From positions 1 through 8,665 of the forward strand of contig JAYKIS010000050.1 of assembly GCA_035286125.1 (NCBI GenBank): a DNA stretch of 8,665 bases, given 5' to 3'. A program made the translations under genes and the position numbers. Origin of the DNA: VGJW01 sp035286125. GTDB taxonomy: Bacteria > Cyanobacteriota > Sericytochromatia > S15B-MN24 > VGJW01. Below are positions 1 to 5,309 of this stretch, piece after piece (the first letter of the stretch is position 1; each line of letters opens with the position of its first letter). Below the pieces are notes generated by a model. It did no database searches and was not told where the DNA came from. It worked only from the letters and a program-made list of their open reading frames with translations.

Positions 1-339
1 GGGTGAAAGCAGGCCACCCAGCACATGGTAGCGTCCCTTGAACTCGCGGGTTCGCTCCAGCGCCAACACTTCACGCGTGCCGGACACCACGGCGAGCAGG
101 CCGGCATCTCTTGCCGGATCCGCGCAGATACGGCAAGTCGCGCCGTCGGAAAGGTCGTGGCAAATCGAGCACTGAGTCAGCGCCTGCCGCGCTGAGACCA
201 GCACCGAAGCCAGCCGCTCCACGGCTTCCAAGGGCTGGGCCATCAGGTGAAGACCGAGTCGCTGGGCGCTCTTGTGCCCGATACCGGGCAAGCGCTGGAA
301 CTCGGCCACCAGATCCTGCAGGGGACCGGGAAGTGGCAT
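1..339 (-). CDS. recR: Recombination mediator RecR, 5' part (113 codons; 3' end beyond window)
   Basis: RecR works with RecF/RecO to load RecA at gapped DNA in the RecFOR repair pathway, in the cytoplasm. The visible part begins at ATG 339 and stays open to the left edge. In order it shows the helix-hairpin-helix LPGIGHKSAQRL (residues 17-28), a four-cysteine zinc finger (C57, C60, C69, C72) and the start of the Toprim domain, ending in RYHVLGGLLSP, a RecR signature. About 85-90 residues are missing, as RecR is usually about 200 aa. The position where E. coli RecR has the Toprim glutamate (VVES) reads VVSG here (Ser86). That position is not strictly kept in RecR (B. subtilis has Gln, from memory), so this need not mean loss of function. 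The start lies 9 nt after the ybaB stop, and AGGCGG overlapping that stop serves as ribosome binding site, so the two are cotranscribed. Confidence 0.97.
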   Translation of the reverse strand, partial: MPLPGPLQDLVAEFQRLPGIGHKSAQRLGLHLMAQPLEAVERLASVLVSARQALTQCSICHDLSDGATCRICADPARDAGLLAVVSGTREVLALERTREFKGRYHVLGGLLSP

Positions 340-348
340 GGCGACCGC

Positions 349-702
349 CTAGAACAGACCGGGCATGCCACCCATGGCACCGGCAATGCCGCCTAGACGC
401 TGCTCCGCCTCCTGCCTCGCCTTGGCCTGCGCATCCCGGAGGGCCCCCAGGACGAGATCCTCGAGGGTCTCGACATCATCGGCATCCACGGCATCGGGGC
501 GAATGGAGACGGCCACCACGTCCCGGTGACCATCAACCGTCACCGTCACGGCACCACCGCCGGCCGATCCCTCGATCCGGAGCTCCTTCAGGCCTTCCTG
601 GGCCTTCTGGAGGTCCTCCTGCATCTTCTGGGCCTGACGCATCATGCGACCCAGATCCATGCCTCCCATGCCGCCGGGAAATCCGCTTGGCATCTTGCGC
701 AC
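349..702 (-). CDS. ybaB: YbaB/EbfC family nucleoid-associated DNA-binding protein
   Basis: A small dimeric DNA-binding protein of the YbaB/EbfC family, usually encoded just before recR, as here. The 117 residues match the family length. Visible features are a flexible Gly/Met-rich N-terminus, a first long helix (DLGRMMRQAQKMQEDLQKAQ, about residues 16-35), a central beta part (GGGAVTVTVDGH), a second charged helix near residues 80-103 and the C-terminal tail GGMPGLF, common in this family. I chose the GTG at 702 because the run AAGGGGGG sits about 8 nt before it. An in-frame ATG three codons later is the alternative. dnaX, which often precedes ybaB, is absent: the upstream neighbour is a divergent sigma-factor gene. 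The family is thought to coat DNA and affect nucleoid structure or transcription. Its role beside recR is inferred from genomic linkage. Confidence 0.95.
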   Translation of the reverse strand: MRKMPSGFPGGMGGMDLGRMMRQAQKMQEDLQKAQEGLKELRIEGSAGGGAVTVTVDGHRDVVAVSIRPDAVDADDVETLEDLVLGALRDAQAKARQEAEQRLGGIAGAMGGMPGLF

Positions 703-756
703 GGCCCATACCCCCCTTTGTCGGGCCCATGGTAGCAGACCGGGGGTATGATGAAG

Positions 757-782
757 GGAACCCGACGGGGCCCTGCCTCGTC
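757..782 (+). promoter_or_regulatory. Candidate ECF-type promoter (GGAAC-N17-CGTC) before the sigma gene
   Basis: GGAAC (757-761) and CGTC (779-782) are separated by 17 nt. This resembles the bipartite promoters of many ECF sigma factors, with an AAC-containing -35 element and a CGTC-like -10 element. The predicted start of transcription near 789-791 falls just before the ribosome binding site AGAGGA and the GTG at 805. That would make the sigma factor autoregulated, as is common for ECF genes. It is one motif pair in GC-rich DNA, so chance is a real alternative. Confidence 0.4.
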
Positions 783-804
783 ATGCCAGCAGAGGACTCC
801 CTTC

Positions 805-1398
805 GTGCCCGCCACCCCAGAGCAGATGCACCTGGTGCGCCGAGCCCTGGACGGGGACAAGCGAGCCTTCGAGATCCTCGTCGACCCGTCGCTGGATCGC
901 CTGTACGCCTTGGCCCACTCCCTCGCGGGGAATCCCGATGATGCCGCAGATGTCCTGCAGGATGCCCTGCTCAAGGCCTATCGTGCCCTCGGGTCCTTCC
1001 GAGGCACGAGCGACGTCCATGGCTGGCTCTGCCGCATCGTGCGCAACACGGTCCTCGATGAGTTCAAGAGGGCCTCGCGCCGGCACGAGGAGCCGACGGA
1101 TCAGGTGCCGGAGCGCGCAGGGGGCGGACTCGAGAAGCAACTCGAGGACAAGCAGTTGGGAGAGGTGGTCCGGGAGGCCGTCGACGCCCTCTCGGACAAG
1201 TTGCGCGGCCCCCTGCTGCTCTACGACCTCGAAGGTTACGACTACCAGGAGATCGCCACGATGCTCGATCTGAACCTCGGCACGGTGAAGTCCCGGCTCA
1301 ACCGGGCAAGGGAAAGCCTCCGACAGACCCTTCTCGATCGCAAGGATCGCTGGTCGTCGTGGCTGGAAGGCAGGACCGATGGATTGCCGACAGGCTGA
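805..1398 (+). CDS. ECF-family RNA polymerase sigma factor
   Basis: A group IV (extracytoplasmic function) sigma factor of 197 residues, directing RNA polymerase to a small regulon when released by its anti-sigma factor. The sigma-2 domain covers about residues 10-93, with the core-binding and -10 melting segments around DDAADVLQDALLKAYRALGSF and WLCRIVRNTVLDEFKR. A Glu/Gly-rich linker follows to about residue 120. The sigma-4 domain (about 124-175) holds the helix-turn-helix GYDYQEIATML..GTVKSRLNRAR, which reads the -35 element. Start choice: GTG 805 has AGAGGA 8 nt upstream and begins right before the conserved domain. An ATG at 748 would add 19 residues without a well-spaced ribosome binding site and would lie upstream of the candidate promoter. 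The 3' end overlaps the anti-sigma gene by 20 nt, which implies coupled translation. I cannot assign the ECF subgroup from sequence alone. Confidence 0.95.
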   Translation: MPATPEQMHLVRRALDGDKRAFEILVDPSLDRLYALAHSLAGNPDDAADVLQDALLKAYRALGSFRGTSDVHGWLCRIVRNTVLDEFKRASRRHEEPTDQVPERAGGGLEKQLEDKQLGEVVREAVDALSDKLRGPLLLYDLEGYDYQEIATMLDLNLGTVKSRLNRARESLRQTLLDRKDRWSSWLEGRTDGLPTG

Positions 1399-2077
1399 GC
1401 CGCTCCTTGCAACGTGGATGGATGGGCCCGACAGCCTCGGAGGCCCCGAGGAGGTCGAGGTCGAGGGCCATGTCGCCTCGTGCCTGTCTTGTCGGGGGCA
1501 CCTGGCCGAACTGCGCGCCCTTCAGGAGCAGGTGCGGATGATGCCCGTTCCTTCGTTGCCCGATGACTTCCGCCAGCGTTTTCACCTTGCGCTGGCGGCA
1601 GAGCCCTTGCCGGTCCGGCCGTGGCACCATCGACTTCGTGAGGGGATCAGCTGGCCTTCCCTGGCCCTCGGGGCCGCCAGTGCTGCCGCGCTCACCTTCT
1701 TCCTGTGGCGCGCGCCTGATCCCGGCATCGTTCTCGAGGCCAAGGCGGTACCGGTTGGCCAGGATGTGGCGGTCCAGGTCGCGTTCGAGGTCCAGGAGGA
1801 TGTCCGGGACGTGACCTTCGATGTCCGCCTGCCCGAGGGCCTTCGCTTCGTGGATGCTCAGGGGCACGACGTCGTCGAGACCCAGGTGACGTGGCAAGGT
1901 GAATTGCGCAAGGGCAGGACGGTTGTCCCTATCGCCGTTCGCGCCTTGCAACCCGGTCGCTGGGAGATTACCGCGGTCGTCCGCAAGGATCGTTCCATTC
2001 GTGAGACCCATATCGTCCTGCCGGTGACGCAACCCGGACAGACGCGCAAGCCCGTCCACCAGGGAGGTGACGCATGA
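1379..2077 (+). CDS. Membrane-anchored zinc-finger anti-sigma factor
   Basis: A 232-residue single-pass protein that should bind the upstream ECF sigma factor and hold it inactive at the membrane. Residues 1-45 form a ZAS-type anti-sigma domain (zf-HC2): C3 and H31-VAS-C35-LS-C38 give the HxxxCxxC zinc motif. A linker follows, then one membrane helix at about residues 92-110 (start WPSLALGAAS). The remaining roughly 120 residues would lie outside the membrane and look like a beta-sandwich (alternating strands around DVRDVTFDVRLPEGLRFV and GRWEITAVV), perhaps of a DUF11/Ig-like type. This outer domain is the natural candidate for signal sensing or for regulated proteolysis. GGAAGG (1365-1370) precedes the ATG by 8 nt. 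The stop overlaps the next start as ATGA. The zinc motif and position are seen directly. The partner assignment is inferred from operon context. Confidence 0.9.
   Translation: MDCRQAEPLLATWMDGPDSLGGPEEVEVEGHVASCLSCRGHLAELRALQEQVRMMPVPSLPDDFRQRFHLALAAEPLPVRPWHHRLREGISWPSLALGAASAAALTFFLWRAPDPGIVLEAKAVPVGQDVAVQVAFEVQEDVRDVTFDVRLPEGLRFVDAQGHDVVETQVTWQGELRKGRTVVPIAVRALQPGRWEITAVVRKDRSIRETHIVLPVTQPGQTRKPVHQGGDA
2061..2070 (+). promoter_or_regulatory. Strong ribosome binding site for the small exported protein
   Basis: AGGGAGGTGA differs from the ideal anti-SD complement AAGGAGGTGA by one base and sits 3 nt before ATG 2074 (6 nt measured from GGAGG). It is the best ribosome binding site in the window and argues that the following short ORF is a real gene. 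Confidence 0.75.
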
Positions 2078-2277
2078 CCTACAGGTTCCTGGCGGTTGGC
2101 ATCCTGCTGACCTTCGCCTGCAGCCAACCGGCCTGGGCGGGCCCCCGCCCAGGCCCGACGCCGACGCCCTCGCCCACGCCTGCTGTCCTGCCCATCGGCG
2201 GGATCCAGGTCCGGCTCGGTGTTCCTGGCTCCCAACCCTCGGGGGCCAGCCACATCGAAGCCCCGCGTTTCCGCTAG
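2074..2277 (+). CDS. Small exported proline-rich protein of unknown function (67 aa)
   Basis: I do not recognise a family. The first 22 residues look like a Sec signal peptide: a short basic n-region (MTYR), the hydrophobic core FLAVGILLTFA, and a possible signal peptidase I site after AWA (residue 22). LTFAC at residues 12-16 also fits a permissive lipobox, so a lipoprotein anchored at Cys16 is an alternative. The mature part (45-52 residues) starts with a Pro/Thr repeat (GPRPGPTPTPSPTP), resembling a linker or wall-spanning stalk, and ends in a short Gly/Pro-rich segment with no cysteines. The start overlaps the anti-sigma stop by 4 nt and has a near-perfect ribosome binding site, so it is coupled to the sigma/anti-sigma operon. 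It could be a modulator or reporter of the envelope signal. That role is inferred from position only. Confidence 0.72.
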   Translation: MTYRFLAVGILLTFACSQPAWAGPRPGPTPTPSPTPAVLPIGGIQVRLGVPGSQPSGASHIEAPRFR

Positions 2278-2289
2278 GACGGACAAGCC

Positions 2290-2622
2290 ATGGAGACTTG
2301 CCTCTTCTGCCGCATCGTGGCTGGCGACCTGCCCGCCAGCATCGTGCATCGCACGGAGGCCGGCGTGGCCTTTGCCGACCGGTCGCCCCAGGCTCCGACG
2401 CACGTCCTTGTCGTTCCCGTGACCCATTGCAGCGGCTTTCAGGACATGCCTCCCGAAGTTGCCGCCGGCCTCGTGGCAACCGTCCAGGAGACGGCCCGGT
2501 TGCTTGGCGTGGAAGACGCCTATCGGCTGGTCACCAACCAGGGCGCAGGTGCCGGGCAGTCCGTCTTCCACCTGCACTTCCATCTGCTCGCCGGCCGAAC
2601 CATGCAGTGGCCGCCCGGCTAG
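2290..2622 (+). CDS. HIT-family nucleotide hydrolase/transferase (HINT-like)
   Basis: A 110-residue histidine-triad protein, the usual length for the HINT branch, which hydrolyses nucleoside phosphoramidates and acyl-adenylates in the cytoplasm. The triad HLHFHLL is at residues 94-100, with H96 expected as the nucleophile and H98 and H94 as its partners. The preceding GQSV matches the family phosphate-binding segment. The N-terminal CLFC (C4, C7) with H46 suggests the structural zinc site found in many bacterial HIT proteins. The start ATG 2290 lies 12 nt after the previous stop, and AGGACGGA overlapping that stop is the ribosome binding site. HIT followed by rpsU is a recurring gene order in several phyla. 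Here HIT also seems to be the last gene of the ECF operon, because a separate promoter for rpsU starts a few bases after its stop. Confidence 0.94.
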   Translation: METCLFCRIVAGDLPASIVHRTEAGVAFADRSPQAPTHVLVVPVTHCSGFQDMPPEVAAGLVATVQETARLLGVEDAYRLVTNQGAGAGQSVFHLHFHLLAGRTMQWPPG

Positions 2623-2627
2623 AAGGC

Positions 2628-2656
2628 TTGCCTGCCCCCTGAATCCGCGTTATGAT
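2628..2656 (+). promoter_or_regulatory. Sigma70-type promoter for rpsU
   Basis: TTGCCT (2628-2633; four of six matches to TTGACA), a 17-nt spacer, then TATGAT (2651-2656; five of six matches to TATAAT). The start of transcription would be near 2663, leaving a leader of about 40 nt before rpsU. It begins 6 nt after the HIT stop codon. Spacing and hexamers are what a housekeeping promoter should show. Confidence 0.65.
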
Positions 2657-2702
2657 GCTGGCTCATTTGCAACTTTTTGCCATTGAGAGGGGGTGAGTTC
2701 AC

Positions 2703-2876
2703 ATGGCTGAAATCCGGGTCACGGAAGGCGAGAGCATCGAATCGGCGCTCAAGCGTTTCAAGAAGAAGATCCAGAAGGCCGGCATCCTCTCCGAAATCAA
2801 GCGCCGCGAGCGCTACGAGAAGCCCAGCGTTCGCCGCAAGCGCAAGGCGGAGGCCGCGCGCAAGCGCCGTTCCTGA
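2703..2876 (+). CDS. rpsU: Small ribosomal subunit protein bS21
   Basis: The 57-residue bS21 protein of the 30S subunit, which binds near the mRNA exit and anti-Shine-Dalgarno region of 16S rRNA and helps initiation. The sequence starts MAEIRVTEGESIESALKRFK and continues through KKIQKAGILSEIKRRERYEK to a tail of clustered Arg/Lys residues (RRKRKAEAARKRRS), the standard bS21 pattern and length. Start ATG 2703 is preceded by AGAGGGGGTGAG, a strong ribosome binding site. It has its own promoter and is followed at once by a hairpin terminator, so it is probably a single-gene unit, perhaps with read-through from the HIT gene. Confidence 0.96.
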   Translation: MAEIRVTEGESIESALKRFKKKIQKAGILSEIKRRERYEKPSVRRKRKAEAARKRRS

Positions 2877-2886
2877 GTCGCGTCCT

Positions 2887-2930
2887 GACCGGGCGCCTTT
2901 CCTGTGGGAGAGGCGCCCGGTCGCTTTGTT
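2887..2930 (+). terminator. Hairpin terminator after rpsU
   Basis: A perfect 12-bp stem (GACCGGGCGCCT, 2887-2898, with AGGCGCCCGGTC, 2911-2922) and a 12-nt loop, starting 11 nt after the rpsU stop. It is followed by GCTTTGTT, only a weak U-tract, so termination may be partial. The stem is long and very GC-rich. Confidence 0.75.
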
Positions 2931-2941
2931 CAGGTCACGGC

Positions 2942-2947
2942 TATAAT
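2942..2947 (+). promoter_or_regulatory. Candidate -10 element (TATAAT) for the HD-ybeY-dgkA operon
   Basis: A perfect TATAAT at 2942-2947, 20 nt before the HD gene start, in DNA that is otherwise GC-rich. No good -35 hexamer is seen at 16-18 nt: that place (about 2919-2924) falls in the 3' arm of the rpsU terminator. Transcription would start near 2954, just ahead of the ribosome binding site GGGGG (2955-2959), giving a very short leader. Confidence 0.45.
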
Positions 2948-2966
2948 CGAAACCGGGGGTACCGCC

Positions 2967-4457
2967 ATGCCTGAGACCGCGCACGAGCACGAGGTGGAGG
3001 TTTCCCGGCCGTTCCGACTGGTCGGCGGTCCGGGCGGCTTCGCCGCGTTAGTCGCGTTGGTCGTCTGGGGCCTGATGCTGTCGGGGGTCCCGTCATGGTG
3101 GCCTGCATTCGCAGGGGGAACGGCGTCCCTGCTCGTGCCCGGTGCGCTTCTTCTGGCCGTGACGGGGACCGGCGCCGGTTTTGTTCATGTCCTGAGAACC
3201 CATGAGCCGGCAAGCCAGCGTACCCACGCACGCTACGGCTTGCTCGGAGCCCTGACGGTCGGTGTCTTCGGACTGGTGGCCGTCCTGACCCACCTGGGAG
3301 CACCGGCCCTCGTCACGCCCCTGCCTGCGGCCGCGATCATGGTGTCGTTGTTCATGAACCAGCGGATCGCCCTGGCCGCCGTTCTGGCGTGGGGCCTGCT
3401 GCTCCAGATGCTGCCCTCCCAGGGAGCCGACGTGCTGATCGTGGGCAGTCTGGGCAGTTGGACCGCCTTGCACGCGCTGCGTCGCGTCCGCGAGCGCTGG
3501 GACGTGGGCCGGGCAGGCTTCAGGGTCGCGGCCGTGATGGCCGTCTCGACGCTCCTCCTGATGCTGCTTCGCGGCCGAGGGCTCGACGAGGCGGGACTGT
3601 CGGCGCTTCATGCCGCCCTCTCCGGCCCCATGGCCGTCGTGCTTGGCGTGGGAGTCCTGCCTTATCTGGAGAAGCTCTCGGGCATCGTGACGCCGTTCAC
3701 CCTGCTGGAACTGGCGAACCCCGCCCAGCCCCTGCTCAGGACCCTGCTGCTCAAGGCTCCGGGCACCTACCATCACAGCATCCTGGTGGGCAACCTGGGA
3801 GAGGCAGCAGCCGAGGCTGTCGGGGCCGATCCCTTGCTGGTGCGTGTGGGTGCCTACTACCACGATGTCGGCAAGACCAAGCGACCCTACTTCTTCATCG
3901 AGAACCAGCAGGGCATGCCCAATCAGCACGATCAGATCTCACCGAGGCTCTCCGCCCTCGTCATCACGGCACACGTCCGTGAAGGCATCGAATTGGCGCG
4001 TGAGCATCGCCTGCCCGAGCAAGTAGCGGCCTTCATCCCGACGCACCACGGGTGTTCCCTGGTCTCCTACTTCTTTCACCAGGCCAAGGAGGCTGAGGGT
4101 GGCGAAGAGGTCCTGGAGGAGCACTTCCGTTATCCGGGGCCACGCCCCACCACCAAGGAAACGGCCATCGTGATGCTGGCGGATGGGGTAGAGGCCACGT
4201 GCCGGACGCTTACCCGACCCTCCCCCGAGCAGATCGAGGCCACCATCCGCAGGATCGTCCAGAAGCGTGTGGACGAGGGCGAGCTGTCCGAGGCACCGCT
4301 GACGCTGGCAGAGATCGAGGTCATCATCGGGGTCTTCAACCGAATCCTTCAGGGTCTTTATCACCAGCGCATCGAGTACCCCGATCAGTTGCTGGAGCGG
4401 GAAGAGCGTGCTCGGCGAGAGGACAGGAGGCGCCTTGGAGGTTCAACTCGAGGCTGA
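2967..4457 (+). CDS. PgpH/YqfF-like 7TM-HD phosphodiesterase lacking the extracellular domain (predicted c-di-AMP hydrolase)
   Basis: A 496-residue membrane protein. Residues 25-234 hold seven or eight hydrophobic segments like the 7TM part of PgpH. Residues 250-472 form the cytoplasmic HDIG domain, known in Listeria PgpH to hydrolyse cyclic di-AMP to pApA. All expected metal ligands are visible: H270 (TYHHS), H299-D300 (YYHDVGK), H336 (ITAHV), H360/H361 (THHG) and D406 (LADGVEA). Family marks such as KRPYFFIENQ and HFRYPGP are intact. Full-length PgpH/YqfF proteins are about 700 aa with an extracellular 7TMR-HDED domain after the first helix. That domain of roughly 200-250 residues is absent here. 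ATG 2967 with GGGGG 7 nt upstream was chosen, because the in-frame GTG at 2904 lies inside the rpsU terminator loop. The next gene is ybeY, the classical order, but phoH, often just upstream, is missing. Confidence 0.9.
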   Translation: MPETAHEHEVEVSRPFRLVGGPGGFAALVALVVWGLMLSGVPSWWPAFAGGTASLLVPGALLLAVTGTGAGFVHVLRTHEPASQRTHARYGLLGALTVGVFGLVAVLTHLGAPALVTPLPAAAIMVSLFMNQRIALAAVLAWGLLLQMLPSQGADVLIVGSLGSWTALHALRRVRERWDVGRAGFRVAAVMAVSTLLLMLLRGRGLDEAGLSALHAALSGPMAVVLGVGVLPYLEKLSGIVTPFTLLELANPAQPLLRTLLLKAPGTYHHSILVGNLGEAAAEAVGADPLLVRVGAYYHDVGKTKRPYFFIENQQGMPNQHDQISPRLSALVITAHVREGIELAREHRLPEQVAAFIPTHHGCSLVSYFFHQAKEAEGGEEVLEEHFRYPGPRPTTKETAIVMLADGVEATCRTLTRPSPEQIEATIRRIVQKRVDEGELSEAPLTLAEIEVIIGVFNRILQGLYHQRIEYPDQLLEREERARREDRRRLGGSTRG

Positions 4458-4917
4458 GATCGCGGCCCCTGAGCTCGATCCGGAAATCTGGTGCCAGCGC
4501 CTGTGCCGGGCGATGGCTCGGATGACCTTGCCTTCCGACACGGTCCTGGCCGTCAGGGTCGTGTCCGATGAGATCATCCAGGCCATCAACCGGGAACACC
4601 GGGACCTCGATCGACCGACGGATGTTCTGTCCTTCCCCATGTATGAAAGGACCGAACTCGAAGGAATCCTGTCAGGAAGCCTGGAGCGCGACCCAGGCCC
4701 GCTGCTGCTCGGTGACCTGGTCGTGTCTTGGGAGACGTGTGCTCGGCAGGCTGCGGACTACGGGCATGGGTTGGACCGGGAATTCGGCTTCCTGCTTGCC
4801 CACGGCCTGCTGCACCTGATGGGTGATGACCACGAGGATCCTGATGACGAGGCCCGCATGAGAGCTCGTCAGCGCCAGATCATGGCTGACTGGGGCCTCA
4901 GCCTGGAGACGGCATGA
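4435..4917 (+). CDS. ybeY: Endoribonuclease YbeY (16S rRNA maturation)
   Basis: YbeY is a zinc-dependent single-strand endoribonuclease involved in 16S rRNA 3'-end processing and ribosome quality control. The 160-residue protein carries the signature HGLLHLMGDDH, with zinc ligands H123, H127 and H133. It also has NREHRDLDRPTDVLSFPM (residues 52-69) and LLLGDLVVS (91-98), the other conserved blocks. I start it at TTG 4435, because AGGAGG ends 4 nt before it and the following EVQLEAEI looks like the usual YbeY first strand. An in-frame GTG at 4408 would add nine residues without an obvious ribosome binding site. With the TTG start it overlaps the HD gene by 23 nt. It overlaps the next gene by 4 nt (ATGA), so all three genes are probably cotranscribed and translationally coupled. 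Confidence 0.96.
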   Translation: MEVQLEAEIAAPELDPEIWCQRLCRAMARMTLPSDTVLAVRVVSDEIIQAINREHRDLDRPTDVLSFPMYERTELEGILSGSLERDPGPLLLGDLVVSWETCARQAADYGHGLDREFGFLLAHGLLHLMGDDHEDPDDEARMRARQRQIMADWGLSLETA

Positions 4918-5309
4918 GGTTTCGTGCCGACGGCTTCCGATCCAGTTTTCGCTTCGCCGGTGCCGGACTGGCGTTCATGTGGCGGACACAACGAAACTTC
5001 AGGGTGCATGTGGTCGCCACGGTGGTGGCGGTCTCTGCCGGCGTGACCCTCGCTTGTCCCGCCATCGAGATGGCCATCATCCTGCTGGTTTGTACCGGCG
5101 TGGTGGCCTGCGAGATGCTGAACACCGCCATCGAGAATGCAGTGGACCTCGCGACACGCGACCGACATCCGCTGGCCAAGGCCGCCAAGGATGTCGCTGC
5201 CGGTGCAGTGCTGGCTTCGGCCCTTACGGCCGCTGCGGTGGGTGCCCTGATTCTGGGACCACGGGCGTGGTCACAATGGGTACCCTTGGTTCTGTCCGTG
5301 TTCCCCTGA
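4914..5309 (+). CDS. dgkA: Undecaprenol/diacylglycerol kinase (DgkA family)
   Basis: A small integral-membrane lipid kinase of 131 residues. In Gram-positive-type bacteria, members next to ybeY usually phosphorylate undecaprenol, feeding the carrier lipid for wall and glycan synthesis. Three membrane helices are visible (about 32-49, 51-67 and 95-115). The catalytic block EMLNTAIENAVDL (E67, N70, E74, D78) and HPLAKAAKDVAAGAVL (K92, D93) are intact. One departure: the metal-binding Glu at the end of the N-terminal helix (E28 in E. coli, in the pattern E-x-x-F-R) is Gln26 in TQRNFRVH. I believe TQRNFR variants exist in other lineages, so this may be a subfamily trait. The last 28 codons and stop overlap the convergent DUF948-like gene. 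The tail after LILGPR is about 14 residues long. Confidence 0.93.
   Translation: MRFRADGFRSSFRFAGAGLAFMWRTQRNFRVHVVATVVAVSAGVTLACPAIEMAIILLVCTGVVACEMLNTAIENAVDLATRDRHPLAKAAKDVAAGAVLASALTAAAVGALILGPRAWSQWVPLVLSVFP

Noticed and set aside
747..752. TATGAT as a housekeeping -10 element for the sigma gene
   Set aside because: No -35 hexamer at 16-18 nt; the nearest candidate (TTGTCG, 718-723) is 23 nt away. The ECF-type motif nearby fits the gene start better.
748..804. ATG 748 as start of the ECF sigma factor
   Set aside because: The only G-rich stretch lies 1 nt before the ATG, too close to act as ribosome binding site, and the extra 19 residues show no sigma-factor similarity. GTG 805 has AGAGGA at good spacing.
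111..941. 276-aa plus-strand open frame across recR and ybaB
   Set aside because: It runs antisense to two clearly conserved genes and is dominated by Pro, Arg, Gly and Ala, as expected for a shadow frame in GC-rich DNA.
1298..2479. 393-aa minus-strand open frame over the sigma/anti-sigma/HIT genes
   Set aside because: Arg/Gly-rich composition with no domain or hydrophobic pattern; opposite to well-supported genes that have ribosome binding sites.
2904..2966. GTG 2904 as start of the HD protein
   Set aside because: It lies in the loop of the rpsU terminator and upstream of the TATAAT box; ATG 2967 has a proper ribosome binding site.
3093..3929. 278-aa minus-strand open frame over the HD gene
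   Set aside because: Rich in Gln, His and Gly, no recognisable motif, and antisense to the conserved membrane/HD sequence.
5257..5272. Inverted repeat GACCACG-GG-CGTGGTC as a bidirectional terminator for the convergent genes
   Set aside because: Loop of only 2 nt, no T-tract on either strand, and it lies inside both coding regions before their stops.
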